Shown here: piece after piece, positions 1 through 13,604 of the stretch
How the letters are laid out: each line of letters begins with the position of its first letter
Position numbering within the stretch: the first letter of the stretch is position 1
Assembly (NCBI GenBank): GCA_025201375.1
Contig: JAIWZP010000002.1
Location: 434,001-498,000 of the forward strand
Direction: 5' to 3'
Length of the DNA stretch: 64,000 nt
Origin: Gongronella butleri
Lineage: Eukaryota; Mucoromycota; Mucoromycetes; Mucorales; Cunninghamellaceae
The notes under the pieces: generated by a model
Seen by the model: only the letters and a program-made list of their open reading frames with translations
Database searches by the model: none
What the model was told of the DNA's origin: nothing
Position numbers and translations under genes: made by a program

Positions 1-475
1 CTTTTGCAGCGCGACGTGCCGTTCAAGGCATTTATCGATCTTGTGTTTGAGAATATCGAGGAAGAGATCGACGTGGTGATAATGCTGTGCCTCATGCGGC
101 AATTGACGGTGCAGAGCGCGCCATGGGCCACGTTTTTACAACCGCTGCGTGCGCAATGGACGTAAGCAAAGCGGTTTTTTTTGTGTTTTTTGTTGTTTTT
201 GTGTTTTTGTATTTTTTTGAAATCTGCCCCACGAGGAGGCTGTAACGCATGGATTTACCATTTTTAGGATGGAGCACGCTGACGAGGAAACAGTGCAAGA
301 TCTTCAGGAGCTATACGACGGTCTGTTCCCGCAGTCGTTTGCGCACATGAATGGCGTGGCGACAGACGTCTTTACGCTCGAGAACCTGGTGTGGGCGAGC
401 GACATGATCCGATGCCATGCCGTGGAATCATCGAGTTTGGACGAATGGCCCAGTCTGCTGCTTGTCTTTTTGTGA
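1..475 (+). CDS. 3' end of an unidentified protein gene, weakly SET/LSMT-like
   Basis: Two in-frame coding pieces are visible: 1-161, then an intron 162-267 (GTAAGC...TTTTTAG, T-rich), then 268-475 ending in TGA. The junction keeps frame (phase 2). The 5' end is off the window. The peptide has the pattern SAPW-ATFLQPL followed about 60 residues later by FTLENLVWASDMIRCHAV, which resembles the region of SET-domain lysine methyltransferases (SETD/RKM/LSMT type) that precedes the catalytic NH motif. The catalytic motif itself is not seen, and the reading frame stops soon after. Either this is the end of another protein, or an intron starting at about 472 (GTGAAA) leads to an exon I could not identify. 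Function is therefore not assigned. Confidence 0.4.
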
Positions 476-844
476 AACGAGGAAAATTGCGTAGCAGCGG
501 GGAGTGTAATTGTTGGAAAAGGAGGAGAAAAGGGAATATAAAAAAGCGGGGTCGGATGTACCTTTTTTTTTTCTTCTTGCTCTTTTGCTCTTTTTACCAC
601 TGTTTTGTCGCTTGTCGTCGTTTTTCCCCCCGTGCCTTTTTTTTTCGTTTTACCCCACGGTCTCTCGTTCCTCTTTTTTTTTTTTTTCTCTTTCCTCGTC
701 CTCGTCACGACGCTGGCTCGGTAAAAGATAGCGTTACAATAATGGTATGCCTGCTCATGCCCTTGTTTTATTTTCTTTTTGGACACTTTTTTTTTTTGCC
801 TTTTTTTTTTACGGGTTTTAGACGATTTCTCGGAGGGAATTACG
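476..844 (+). promoter_or_regulatory. Intergenic/5' leader of the FMP27-like gene
   Basis: This stretch lies between the stop at 475 and the ATG at 845. It contains a TATA-like TATAAAAA at 537-544 and then long pyrimidine (C/T) tracts up to the start codon. Pyrimidine-rich leaders also precede several other genes here. No convincing coding exon was found. The TATA is about 300 nt from the ATG, so its assignment is uncertain. Confidence 0.35.
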
Positions 845-3800
845 ATGACGCTCAGTGTGTATGATTATATTGTTGTGGTTGTTGTACTTTTAGTCGGACG
901 TATGCTTCTGCACTGGGTTATTGGGCTTTGTTTCCAGCTTCGTTTTGGGCGTTTTGGGTTCTTTTCCATCTCGGACATACAATACCGTCAGCGGACCAAG
1001 GCGGGGGCGGACGCGCTTGTTGTGTCGATCGGAACAATCAAGGTGCGCGTCAAGCGGCCTGCGTCTTCGCTGTCGTCTGCGTGGATCACGGTGCATTTGG
1101 ACCATGTGACGGTGGATGTGCCTTCCATGGCCGCCTGGCGTGCCAAGCAGCAAGCGCAACAGGAGCAAAAGCAGCAGGCATTGACGCGACGCGTGTCGTC
1201 TCGGCTGCATGATGCGCTTCCTCAGCTGCCATGGTGGTATTCGCTTTCCATTGTGAAACACGTCATTAAGCTCTCGTCGGCGTTGCCTGCACAGCTGCTC
1301 ATGGCCGGCTTGGCGAATTACGTAGATTTACAGGCGACATCGTTGCGATTTGCCATTGAAGGCACCGCAATGTTCCAAATGCACGACGCGTCGTTGTCAT
1401 CGATCCTGTTTGCCGCGGTCCATGCGCCCGACACCCCCATTGCCGTCGACGAACCTTTATTATCGCCCTTTTCACTCAATGCCAACCACGAGAGGCATTC
1501 ACTCAAGCGCGCGCAGCATCTGTTCAAGGAGAAATTCTTTGAAATCATCGTTGCCATGGGCCCCATCACCATTGGGCCTCACGCCTTGCGTTTCCCACAA
1601 GGTGGCCGCATCGCCATCTCGTGCCACTTGTCTGCCGGCTGTGTCACACTCAAAGACGTCGATGTCTCGGTCCAAATCGACGATATTGATCTTCACATTG
1701 ACAAGATCAAGGCCCTTGTCGCCTCGTTGCCTACGTTTAAAAAACCTCCCGCTCCTTCGCCCACCCCACGACTAAAAGCCACTTCAACCAAAAGGTCGCA
1801 GCAGCTCGTACGCCTCATCCGCTCGCTGGGCATCACCACATCGCGCATCCACGTCTACCAGGACATCCGAAACGTCACTTTTGGCCTTGCCGTCGACCTT
1901 TTGCACGCCAATGTCACGCTGGATCACGGGGTAAAGCCTGGAAAAGAGGGATGAATGGATGCGAGAGGGGGGGAAATGGAGGAAATGGAAGAAAAATGGA
2001 CCAATGGTGGGAATTTGGAGGGAAAAAGAGAGAGAGAGAGAGAAAAAAAAGCCAATTGTTTTTTCTTCTTCTTGATATTAGGTGGACCCATCGTGCAATC
2101 TCAAGGTGGGATTGGAGCATCCCAAGGTGTTTTGGGTTGATGGGGCGGTGCAATGGCAGCTGTTGAGCATGACCCATGTCGAAGCCCACGCGTCGTTGTT
2201 TGGTGTACCGCTCGTGCCGCTTGTCAAGCGCGTGCAGGACGACGCACCTAATGAGCACGCGGTCCTCGTGGACGTGAGCATGCACAAGCCGTTGGTGGAC
2301 ACGGATACGGACCAATTGCAGCGCCTGATGGCAAAACTGGCCCCCAAAGCGCCAAAAGCACCAAAGCAGACAAACGAGGTGGAGAGGGGGGCGCTGGACG
2401 CCGATGGTGGCCCCAAGGTGATGTACAAGCAGCTGCCCAAGATGGATCTTCACGTCAAACTGGTGGAGCCTGTTGTGCGTGTGTGTGTGCCATCGGGTCA
2501 TGCGTGTGTCATTCAATTTGGCGCCATTGCGTTGAATGCGCTTGGCGAGTACACGCACGACGACCCTCATGGAGCTGCTGCTGCTGCTGCTGCTGCTGCT
2601 GCGGCAACGGCAACGGCTCCGGAGAACGGCGGTCTGCGTAAACGAAAACCGATGCATTGGACGCGGTTTTTCAGAAATACATGGCGATTCCGGCGTGCCA
2701 CCGTGCAAAAACCCAGCAACCATGGCGGCGACGACGACGATGTCGATGGCCAATGGATGTACGCCGCGTCGACGCGCTTGTCCATCGACCAATGGCGTGT
2801 GTTTTCGTCCATGGACAAGCATGACGACGAAAACAATGCACTTTTGGACATGGCATCGTTTCAATGTCTGGTTGCGACGCGATTCAGCACGTTCACCGCG
2901 TCCACCGGCCATCTGCTCGTACAATGTCAACTCGAGTACAATCCATGTCACGATGTCGAGGTGCAATTGGATCAATTGGCCCTGTATCCATGCGCCACCA
3001 TCAAAAAGGATGCCGAGGACATGGTTGTGCCTTGGCTTGCCCTCGAGCGCGCTGCGCGACGCGTCAAATCAACCCATCGAGCTCCTGAAACACGCGTTTA
3101 TACGGCCCCCGCGGTTGTGCCCATTGACCAATGGTTTGATCGCGTGCTGAATGGATGTCGCATCAATGTCGTGTTGAGCCATTTATCGGTTATTGTGGAT
3201 GGATGCGACCAAGGCGTCAAGGGACAGCGGCCTGTACCCGAGGGATTCATTGACAATGCGCCTGATCAGGATATTCTGACCCACGTCACGGCGCAAATGG
3301 CACGTCTTGCCCTTACATTCCACGGACCCGACCACACGACCAAACCGCCACTTGCCGGATCGTCCTCGTCACAGCTCATGGCCAGCAGCACGTCACCATG
3401 GGTCCAGGGCCAGATGGATCGCATCAAGATTCTGAGAAGATTCGACACGCACGAGAAAACAGGCGACACCCACCTCATTCTTTGGGTCCCGCACGCCAAC
3501 ACGAATCTTTTCCTGGAAATCAATGCCGACGACCATTGCTGCATCGCGTCGCCATCGCTCATCATCAAGCAAGTCGGCGTCCACGCTACCATTGCCAATC
3601 ATTATGCGCTTTTACTCGTGCATGAGCGCATTCTCGCCCTGAAAAGCAAAATAGCCGCCATGCAAAAAGAAGAAAAAGAGAATGGCATGCCACCACCACC
3701 AAAAGCATCCATACGAGAAGAACCACCAAAACAGCCCATCTTTGTGCTGCAAAAGGCGCAATTCCAGCTGAATCGGCTCGACTTGCATTTGGTGCTGCCC

Positions 3801-6800
3801 GAAGAGGTTGCGCTTTTCTTGCGCATGGATGGCTTGCGTCTTGCGCGTGTGATGGACAATGCGCTTGCCGTGTGCATGCGCAATGCCGGCCTGTTTGGCC
3901 AAGGCGCCATCAAGGGGACATGGGACCAGCTCATGGACTTGGACGAGTTGCAGTATGCCGTGCAAACCGGCGGCGTGCACACACTGGACGTTGCGAAATT
4001 CCACGTGCGCATGCCCTACGAGTACGTGGCGGCAGACATCATTGACAATGTCGTGAATTTGATCAAATACGTGAAAAGCATCCGTCCGCGGCTCGTGGGC
4101 AGCAACACTCAGCCATTCACCTTTTTTGGCCCGAGCATCAAGGACGACCCGGTGCTGTTGCCGCGCATCCGTCTGCGCTGCGACAAGGTGTGCCTGCAAC
4201 TCGAGGATGATCCATTTGAATCGCGTTTGCGCTTGATTTGGCGCACGGGCCTGGCCGAGCAGCGCGCGCGCTTGGACGTGCTCGATGCGTTTGAGGCAAA
4301 AGCCAAGACGGAGCTCCCGGAACGCGTGCAACACGCACGTGAGCGCCTGGATGAGCATAATTCGCGATCGTGGATCAAGCACATCAACGAAGCCATCCGC
4401 CAAGAAACCATGATGTTCACCCATCGCCACAGCCAGTATTATCGCGCGACAACCGACTTTTTCCAACGCGAACAGGCCATGAAGCATGACGAAACAACAG
4501 TCGAAAACGCGAAAAACGAAAACGAAAACGACGAAAGCGTGGCCAAGGCGTTGTTTGAGATGCCGGTGATGGATCTACCCAAGCACTATGCACTGCTCGA
4601 CTGGACGGCGCGTGACATTGACCTACAAATTCGACCTCCGGACTTTTCTCTTGAAAATACGCGCGCCTTTATGCACGATCTCGGCAAAGGCCTGCCCCTC
4701 GACACCCAATTCTCGACATTGATCCCGTTCCACGTCGATTTAAAGGGCGGCGAGCTGTCTGTGCAGCTGCGCGACTATCCGATTCCCTTGGCACACGTGC
4801 CGGGCGCGTGGCACCTGACAGGCGACTATGTGTTTGGCGACGAGGCGGGCGATCAGGATGGCACGCGCACGGTGCCGATCCCTGTGCTTGTCGACCGCCA
4901 ATTGGGATTCAATTATGTGCTACACGCCGTGCGCGTGTCGTCGCCGCCCAAATTCTACTCGGTCGTCCACATCCGCGTCGACTCGCCCAAGCTCACAAGC
5001 ATCTGCTGGTGCGTGCCTTACCAGCCAGCCATCCAGGATGTCACGCGTACCATGGACTTGCTCACGCGGCCACCCGTCGATCCTTCGGAAAAGGTCGGCT
5101 TCTGGGACAAGCTGCGCCTCATGATCCACACGCGTACCAAGATTTGTTATGCGGGTGACCTCGCTCTCGTCCTAAAGGGCACACGCGACCCCTACGACAT
5201 GACCGACCAAGGTTTTGGGCTCGCCAAGATCTGGAAGGGCAACGTCGTGTGGTGGATGGGCCACGCCAATCCGCAGGAGGAATTCACCCAAATCACCAGC
5301 CAAGATTTGCTCTTTGGCGTCCCCGACCTCATCCATGGCGGCTTCCAGACGCTCTTGTTGGACAATGCCTCGTCCTCCTTCTCCTCTTCCTCTTCGTTGG
5401 AAAAGGACTATCAAGATGACAATGACGACGCCGCATCCCGCACCACCCTCGAGCTGCCCCATCCTTTCCTAAAGATGGCCCTGCGCTTTACAGGCGGCAT
5501 TCGCATGGGCCTCGGCTGCCACCTCGAGCGCATCTGCATCGGCCCTTGCGAAAAATGCGACGGCAAGCCAAATCGCGAAAAATGCAGGCATTTGCATTTT
5601 CTTCCCCATTACAAAGTTCGGTACAAGTGTCCCCGTGCTGTTGCACAGCTGCCTGACCATGGCAAGGTAAAAATGAGATGAAAATGCGATGACATTGGGG
5701 GAAGGCGCGTCAAAATGGAGGAGACGCGTAAAAAAAAGAGCGGCAGAGAAAACGAAAAGAGGGAAAAAAAAAAAAAAGACGCTGACGCGCCCTTTTTTAT
5801 GGCAGGACTATGACGCGTTTGCAGGTTTCCGGTCGCATTTTATCCATTTTTCAATGAGTATCACGAAATTGTCGGACGACGAGTACGCCGATGTGTTTGA
5901 AAAGGAGCGCGACACGGCGCAGCAGTGGATGAACTCGCTGCACCTGACGCCTGGCTTTGTGGAGCACTTTTTGTCGTGTTTCCGTCTGTTTGGCGGCAAC
6001 ATGAGCTACCCGCTGCGTACGGGGTCGTATTATCCACGCGTCGACACGCGTCTGCCCAAGAAATTCGGGTTCCACATGCAGTCCATGAAGTACAAGGTGG
6101 TTGTCGATCCGCTGCGCATTGGCTATTTTTACAAAAACGAGAGTCTAGTGATGGACGACGAGCACAGCATGGATGGGCTTGGCGACGTTGTGGGCCTCAA
6201 GGGGCAAGTCAAGCGATTTGCCGTGGATGTGCACCAGCAGCGCGAAATCAAAAACAACCAGCGGTCCTGGGCCATGACCGAGGCCGAGGTCCAGCTTGTG
6301 CATCTGGATTTGCGTGCCGTGCGCGCGACGTACACCGACCTTGGAGGCACAAGCACCAGCAGCACGAGCGGCGCCGCATCCACGTCCGCAGCCACCACCA
6401 CGACCACCGCCACGACGGTGCTCGACGACTATGAATCATGCATCCACGCCGACCCGGACCTCATGCAGGGCACTGACAGGCACGCCGACGAGAACCAGGT
6501 CGACATCAATTGGGTCGACCACGAGGATTTTGTCGAGCTCAATGTGTTGACGCCGGATGCCCTGCCCAATGTCCACATTCTACCCTTTGCCTACTCGCCA
6601 TGCATGTATTACCTCAAACAAAACGATCCCCAGGACGTCCAGCGCTACCAATACCTCCGCGGCACACACGATTGCATCATCGGCACGGCTCCTGGTAAAA
6701 AAAAAAAAAAAAAAAAAGAAAAAGAAATACGCCCAATTGGGGCTCATTTTCGTGCTTTTTTTTTTTATTAGACACAAGAGACATGCAAATCTCGTTGCTA

Positions 6801-9800
6801 GAGGAGCGTAGCAAAAACATTGACGTGCAAATCCGCAAGCACCAGACACGCCTGCACAATGTCGAGCGCAAGCTACATGAATCGCCCGAGGACGAGGCCA
6901 TCCTGCTCAAAGAGGTAAAAAGTAGAAATTGATCATGCTCATGCGACCTGAATGTTCATATCCATTATTTTCATAGTCAAAAGCGATTGTGGAAAAGACC
7001 GAGATCCTGTTCGAGAAGCGTAATCTGCTGCAGCAATACCTGCGTGAGTTGTCGACCAAGAATGCGCAGTCCAACTCGACGATTTTTGGCCAGGACACGA
7101 TCAAGCGATGGGAAGAGGTCATGGGCCACTTCAAGGTGCGGTACATTTTGCACAATCCTCAAATCATCTGGAACAATTCGATCCGCAACATTGTGTACCA
7201 CTTTATGGACTTGCAGGCGCACTCGCGCGCACTGAAATATTACATGTCTGCGCGGTCGGTCAAGTTTATCCGCGACATTACGAAAAAGTACAAGCAAGAA
7301 CAGCGGCCGCCCAAGCACCATCATCATCAGTATCATACGCATCAAGCGCATGTCGTCGACGATGTGAGCGACAATGAGCTGGACAAGGAGGTCATTCAAG
7401 ATTTGCTCGACCATCTGCTCGCGGAGCGCGCGACCAAGCTGTACGCGACGAATGAGACTGAAAACGACCCGACATTGCTCACCGAGACCATTGATTTGAG
7501 CAACAGCGACCACGTCAACAACCCCGAGATGCAGGCGCGCAGCATCCCACTCGGCTACAGCATCACGAGTTCGTATTTGATTGATTTGCTCAATCCGCAA
7601 GTCAGCCTGCAGAGCGACCACGACCCCAACAACCTGGTGCTCATGCACAATGAGCGCATGCAGGTCAAGGCCATGGCCATCACTGACGACAAGGAGCAGG
7701 ACGAGGAAATCCAATTGGTCAAGAATCGCACCGTCGTCAGCCTCAACAACACGCAATTCTTCGTCGCGAAAAAGGAGCAATTCGACACGGTCGATTTGCT
7801 GCTAGACAACCACTATGGCGCAAAGGGCCACGAGCATTGGCTCGCATGGGTCCCCGCCGAAATGCTCATTCGCTATGTCAAGCGCAGCGACAAGTTCCAG
7901 CGCGTCGGCACACGCGTCTCACCGACCATTTTAATCGATCGCTACAACGATTTGCGACTCAAAGCACATCACCACCACCATCAGCAACATTCCTCGTCGT
8001 CATCGGCCGTCTTTGCCCAATGCCACCCGTTGGAGGAACGATGCGACGCCGTGTACCTGAATTTCCTCGAATTGGCACTGACCGCCGATTCCGCGCAATA
8101 CAATGCGATTTACGAGGTCATTGTCGATTTGCTGCTGTACAAGGAACCTGCTAAAAAGGAGCGATTGGAGCGTTTGCGCGATATCACCATGGCCGCCGAC
8201 CAGGGCAGCCTGCTGTTGGATGCTACCGAAAACATCGTCGAGCTACAGAACCGCGTGCGTCGATGCATTGCACTGCGTGACCAATACCAACACAATTTGG
8301 CCCTGCTCGACGAGAAAAACATGGCCGACTTTAAGCAGGTCCGTGTCGCGTTACAAGATGCATTCGAGGATCTTTACCTTGGCATGGAAGGCTTCAAATT
8401 GCTTCAACAGACCCACAGACGTTCGGCCGCGACAACCATGATGGACGACGATGATGACGACGATGCGCCACACGACACCATTACCTGGAAATTCACGTTT
8501 TCCGCCGCCAAGATTAGCTGGGAAATGCGATTGGACAGCGAGACGCCATTGTGCGAATGGCACTTGACCAACACGACCTTTTCGTTGGTGAACAAGGACG
8601 ACCACTCGCACATCAACACGGCCGAAGTCGACATGCTCTACGTGAAAAACACGTCGACAAACCCGGCATTTGGCGACATTTTGTCCCCCTTTATCGACAC
8701 GACCACCCAAAACAAGAAAAAGCTGCCGGATTTCTCGCGCCACAAGATGCTGCGCTGTTACTTGGTCGCGCTCGCGCCCGTTGGCGGCATCCCCGTCATC
8801 CAACACCTGGAAATCAATCTGTTCCCCATCCGCGTGCAAATGACCTACGACTTTGGCCGCGCCATGGCGTCGTATTTCTTCCCTGCAGAACGCCGGCAGC
8901 AACGCGATGCGGAAAAGCAGCAGCAGCAGCAGCAATCCCTTTTACAGGATGCGCCACAGGTCGCCATCACGCGCACCGCATCGCACCAGCAATTGCATCT
9001 TCAAAATGACCAGCCCCCGCCATCGCCCGCATCCTTTACCGCCACCATCGACTCGTCGAGCGACACCAATACGCCGTCAGGTTCATTGACCGTGTCCGCC
9101 GATCGCCTGCAAAAATCAGCATCAGCTAATTTGGAGTTCAAGGATCGTCGCGACAGCGCCTCCAACCTTAGCACCAGCGGCGGTGGCGGCAGATCGTCGT
9201 ACCCGCGCTCCGCCACCATTGACAATCTGCGCTCCGTCGGCGCCGGCACCGCCGCCTCTGATAGCCTATCGTCATCCTATGATGCACTCGATGTAGCGTC
9301 CACAGACACTTCCAGCTTGTCCACGTCGCCATCGTCCAAACGCAAGCAAAAGCAACTAGCAAAGCAGCAGCAGCAACCGCCGCAGTCGCAGACGCAAGTG
9401 CTACAACAAGGCCCAGACGACCTCGAGGTCATGAAACAACGCGCCACCGGCAACCGCACTTTTATTCTCGTCAAAATACCCGGCACCAAGCATTGTATCA
9501 CCTACAAGGGCCCAAAGGACAAGAACATTGAGGATTTGACCGATTTCGCGTTCCAGCAGCCCTACCTCGAATACAGAAACAAAACTTGGTCGTGGTTTGA
9601 GCTCTTGTCCAACATCAAGCGAGGTAATTGCATGGAAGAAAAAAAAAAAAGAGAACAAAGCAACTCACGCAACTCGTTAGATTTCATGCGCACGGCCCTG
9701 CTGCACAACAGTCGCGCACTGCTCAAGGAAAAACTCACCATCCGCCGCCAACCACGCCATGATTTTAGCTTTGACAGCTTCATGTACCCCGACTCCTCGG

Positions 9801-10249
9801 CCTCGTCGCCACTCGTGCTCCCCATCGCCACACCAGACTCGGCGCAACACCGCCAAAGCATCTCCGACGATGACGCTCTCGACGGCTCAGACAGTGATTC
9901 ATTGCAGGATCTCGATTCGGACAAACCCGCATCCATTGCCGCCTCCAGCTCGTCCTGGACCAGCAAGTATGATAAGGATTTGTTGTGCAAAAAAAAAAGG
10001 ACGTGCCGACTCACTAATTTTGTTAGATTCAAGCGCAAAAAGCCCGAATCGTCGCAACCATCGCTCTACTCGGTCGACATGTTCAAGAATCGCGACGGTC
10101 TGCCACGCTCACCCATGGAAGAATTGACCATAAAAGGCCAGCTGCTGCTCGGCAAGCATTATCACGGCCCGACCCTGCCGCGCCTCACCAATGTACCCTC
10201 TCCTCCATCCAAAAAGCACGCGGACAATACAAATGGATTCTCCCTCTAA
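845..10249 (+). CDS. FMP27: FMP27/Hobbit/BLTP2-family bridge-like lipid transfer protein
   Basis: Seven exons: 845-1930, 2082-5666, 5806-6694, 6772-6914, 6977-9623, 9681-9966, 10027-10249. Together they give 2,952 residues with no frame break. The N-terminus (residues about 6-30) is a hydrophobic membrane anchor, as in FMP27. The diagnostic GFWDKLR motif of the Fmp27 GFWDK domain lies at residues 1368-1374 (about 5097-5117). Family members form long hydrophobic grooves that move phospholipids at ER-plasma membrane contacts. Size fits the family (yeast about 2,600; many fungi near 3,000). Low-complexity inserts occur: poly-Ala at about 2574-2605, His-rich stretches near 7315-7350 and 7965-7990, and Ser/Gln-rich segments at 8920-9400. 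The last intron boundary (GTATGA at 9967) was chosen because it keeps frame; a second possible donor lies at about 9985. A poly(A) signal AATAAA is at 10351. Confidence 0.93.
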
Positions 10250-11119
10250 ACCCACGACTCTTGTCAATGCGCTAATTTTTTTCTTTCATTCTTTTGATCC
10301 CCCCACCCATCACATCTGTACATACCAGCATCATCTTGCGCTTGTTTGGCAATAAATTTTATCCTTTTTGTCACCCATCAACGTGTTTCTGCTGTTCTGA
10401 CACTTGGAAAATGACATGCGCACAAAATGGACAATGCACGTTGCATGATTGCTGCGGCAAGCTGGCGGTGCCTGAAACCCGAAAATTTAACAGCGCCAGC
10501 GAGGTTGGCAGCAGCGCGTACGTACGGACGGTATCATACGATGTACCGTATCATAGAAAAAAATGTCAATGGTAGTTTTTTGCATGCATCATTGCAATAC
10601 TGTATGCCTTGATATTATCATATTAGGGTCGCCTCAAATGAATCAGGCAATCAGCAGCCCAAAGCAGCAACGGCGCTTGTACTGTATTTTGGAGAGATCG
10701 TATTGAGATCTGGGCGACTTGGTGTGCAATGATATTTCAGAGAGCTCGCATTTTCGATGCTGTACGTATTGATTTGGCACATTGGCAGAAGACATGATGC
10801 TGTTTCGAAGCTGCATACCTCCTGATTCATATCATACTGTACAGTACGATACTGTACGTATTCACAGATTCTACAGTACTTTACAAGCGGGAAAAATCAG
10901 TCAGCATCTCAGAAAGTGTGAGTCTGAAAAATGCACAAAAGCACAAAGTTTTTCATCCGTTTTTTAATTTTTGCACACCACTTGCAATATCATACGATAA
11001 AAAAGGTCCATGTTTCAATTTCAGTGGACTGAAAAGGATGCGTGCTATCATTTCAATGCCTAAAGAATCGCGCTACACTGCACAAAAACGTGCACATTTA
11101 CCTTTTAAAAATCAAAGAG
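10250..11119. other. Gene-free region downstream of FMP27
   Basis: AT-rich intergenic DNA. It holds the AATAAA at 10351 and repeated short motifs of the TACTGTA/GGTATCAT type near 10529-10556 and 10832-10860. No ORF with recognisable protein character was found on either strand. Confidence 0.5.
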
Positions 11120-12120
11120 CACATTTTTCAGACTTTACCGGCCTGCTGTGCCTCCAGAAATTTTTTTGCAGCCTTCTTGCCCGCCAATGAAAAATGCGCC
11201 ATGGAGTAAACTATAGCCCAGTGTTCAAGACAGACCCGCGCGATTTTTTTGGACTCGAAAATGCCAAAAATCTCCTATTTTTACTATTTTGCATTCATCT
11301 GTCTACCTGCATGGTCGACCCCGCTCAAAAATAGCCGCATCAAATTCAGCGCTAAATTTGCAACAAAAAAGTTTTAACCCCCAAAGCGCTACGACCACTT
11401 TTGAAAAATTCAGGGGTCACTCAGGGGTCACACTTTTCAATCTCAGAAAATGCCAAATTTGTGAAATTTCGAACTCCGAGTGATCAATGCATCCCAAACA
11501 AATAACTCTGACAATTTGCGATTGGCAGACAAAATGACAAATCGCCCCAAAGTAAGCAAGAAATCCAAAGAGTGACGCATGAACGCCGATCGACTGAGAA
11601 CATTATTGCTTACTTTGGGCAAGATTTTTTACAAAAATTTAAGGTTTGACACTTCCAAATTAAGTTTTGGATTGCATGGAATTTTTATTTTTTTTCTATT
11701 TTTTTTATTTTTTTATTTCGCACATTTTTGTGCGCTGAATGGGCTGGCGCCTGGTGAAATGACCGATGCACAAAGTTAAAACTCAAGCTAGCGTGCTGCA
11801 AGTCATCCCATTAGATGCTTTACACTCCTGTTTGTTAGTAAAACTGCAATAAAAATCGAGGGTCAACTAGACCGATGTCGAGCAAGTCGCGATCAAAGAT
11901 TTTGATGAAAAAGTGGATTTTCTCTGCGAGTTTTAGCTATCCATCGACGAAACTTGTCTCATTCTATAGAGATTCAACAGTTGCTTTCGACACGTTAAAA
12001 GCGACGTGTGTCGTGCTACGGTTGCCGAGAACATCGGGGTTGAAAATGTTTGCAATGTTTGAACGGCTTTCACAAGCGTACAAAGCTCATGCATCGGGTA
12101 AACAAACATTCTGGAAATGA
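11120..12120. repeat. Dispersed repeat, left full-length copy
   Basis: About 1 kb that aligns by eye, with many substitutions and small indels, to 30020-31730. Shared landmarks in the same order are: GCCGGCCTGCT followed by CCAGAA; TCAGGGGTCACTCAGGGGTCACAC; TCAATGCATCCCAAACA; CAAGTCGCGATCAAAGAT-like sequence; TTTTGATGAAAAAG; GTTGCCGAGAACAT; and a terminal GGTAAACAAACATTC-like segment. No transposase-like ORF is evident, so it looks like a non-autonomous or relic element. Confidence 0.7.
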
Positions 12121-12984
12121 CATCCAAATCTTTATTTCTGATTCGAAAAATGCAAATTTCATGGCGATCAAAGAAGAATTTGACCAAGACATTGTTACAA
12201 TTGTGAAAATGTCGATATTTTGCATTCATCTGCACAACGACTGATCGGACCTCGGGCTTTCAACAACATGTTAAAAAAGACGCGAGAAAATAGTCCAATG
12301 AATCAGTCTGGGAGGCGATCCAACAACGGTTTGTGCTGTTACTGTAAAAATTCGATTTGTAAAAATCTTTGAACAATTGTCAACTTTTCAAAATTGTCAG
12401 CAACTCGGTCAAGTTGACCTCTGATTTTTGACGATTTTTGAAAACAAACGCGCGGGAATGATCAAGTGGTACCGTTATCACAATGATCCAACACTCGTTT
12501 TTGGCGTTCATATTCATGAATTTTTCAAGATTTTGTGAAATTGGCGATTTCCTCGATAATGGCCCGATCGATCTCCGATTTTCAATGGTTTTCCGAAAAT
12601 AGAGGCAAGAATCACCCATTTGGTAAATTTTGGCGGTGATTGAAGCATGATTTTGCTGCGAAATAATTTTTTGAAAAACGCGCACAGTCAAATTTTCAGC
12701 AATGTCCATGTTCTCGCTAAACCAGTTGATTGATATCGGTGTTTTGATTTCTTTCTGAAAAGAGAAGAGCTAAATCCTATAGATGGGAAAGTTTCGTGGC
12801 GCTGCAATGAATTTTTGGTGGTGAAATAATTTTTTCACTTTTTGGGGAAAAAGTTGCTTGTATTACCGTACGGTATGTTGGTCTGGTCAAAATGCATCTG
12901 GAGGGTCCCCCGCTTTAAGAGATCCAATCTCAGCAGAAAATCCAAATCCGTTTGGCAACCTACATACCAGCGCTTTGAGAGTCA

Positions 12985-13370
12985 TGTCATTTGGTGCATT
13001 GGCCCCCTCTTTGTAAGCAAATCTGCATTAAAAATCGAGGGTTGGCTTGACGGATCGCGACGAGGAAAAAGCAATCAAAGCCAAATTTTAGAAACTTGAA
13101 TTTCTCGACCAGTTTTGGTCGCATGCCTGTGAAACTGGTCCCATTTGACAGAGAATCATACAGTACAATATTCTGCATTTTTTATCACTGCAAATTTTTG
13201 CCGTGGGTTGCCTTGTCCGTTGCCGAGAAAAGTAGTGAGGTTGAAATCTTAAATCTGGTGGCGTCGTCGCGAGTGTACAAGTGTCACGCATCGACTTTGC
13301 CAAGCTCAAGCGAAATGTTCATTACTGTATGTGCGTCTCTTTCATCTTGTAAATTTTCAGCATAATCGAA
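12985..13370. repeat. Diverged partial copy of the dispersed repeat
   Basis: This stretch shares the order of landmarks seen at 11840-12110: a TAAAAATCGAGGGT box, CAATCAAAG, GAAACTGGTCCCATTTGACAG, GTTGCCGAGAA and CACGCATCG. Identity is lower than between the two long copies. It also matches 18785-19145. Coding potential is absent. Confidence 0.5.
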
Positions 13371-13604
13371 TAACAATTCAGCTTTCTAGAGCCAAAATTG
13401 TGAATTTCTAAAGAAATATCGATTTTCTCGTGAACACGCCCCATCAAACCCCGGTTTTGGCTTTGTGTCCGAGAAGCAAATTGTACAGTATGATACTTTA
13501 CTCAGTACTGTACTATATCCAAAATGCACAAATGACAATACCGTAATTTTCATGGAGCGGCTCAGTAGGGTTTCTCAATGGGCCGCTCAACTCACTCATC
13601 AATT

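Noticed and set aside
1914..2975. 353-residue minus-strand ORF
   Set aside because: Antisense to FMP27 exons, rich in Arg/His/Ser as expected for a shadow frame; it also crosses an intron of the real gene.
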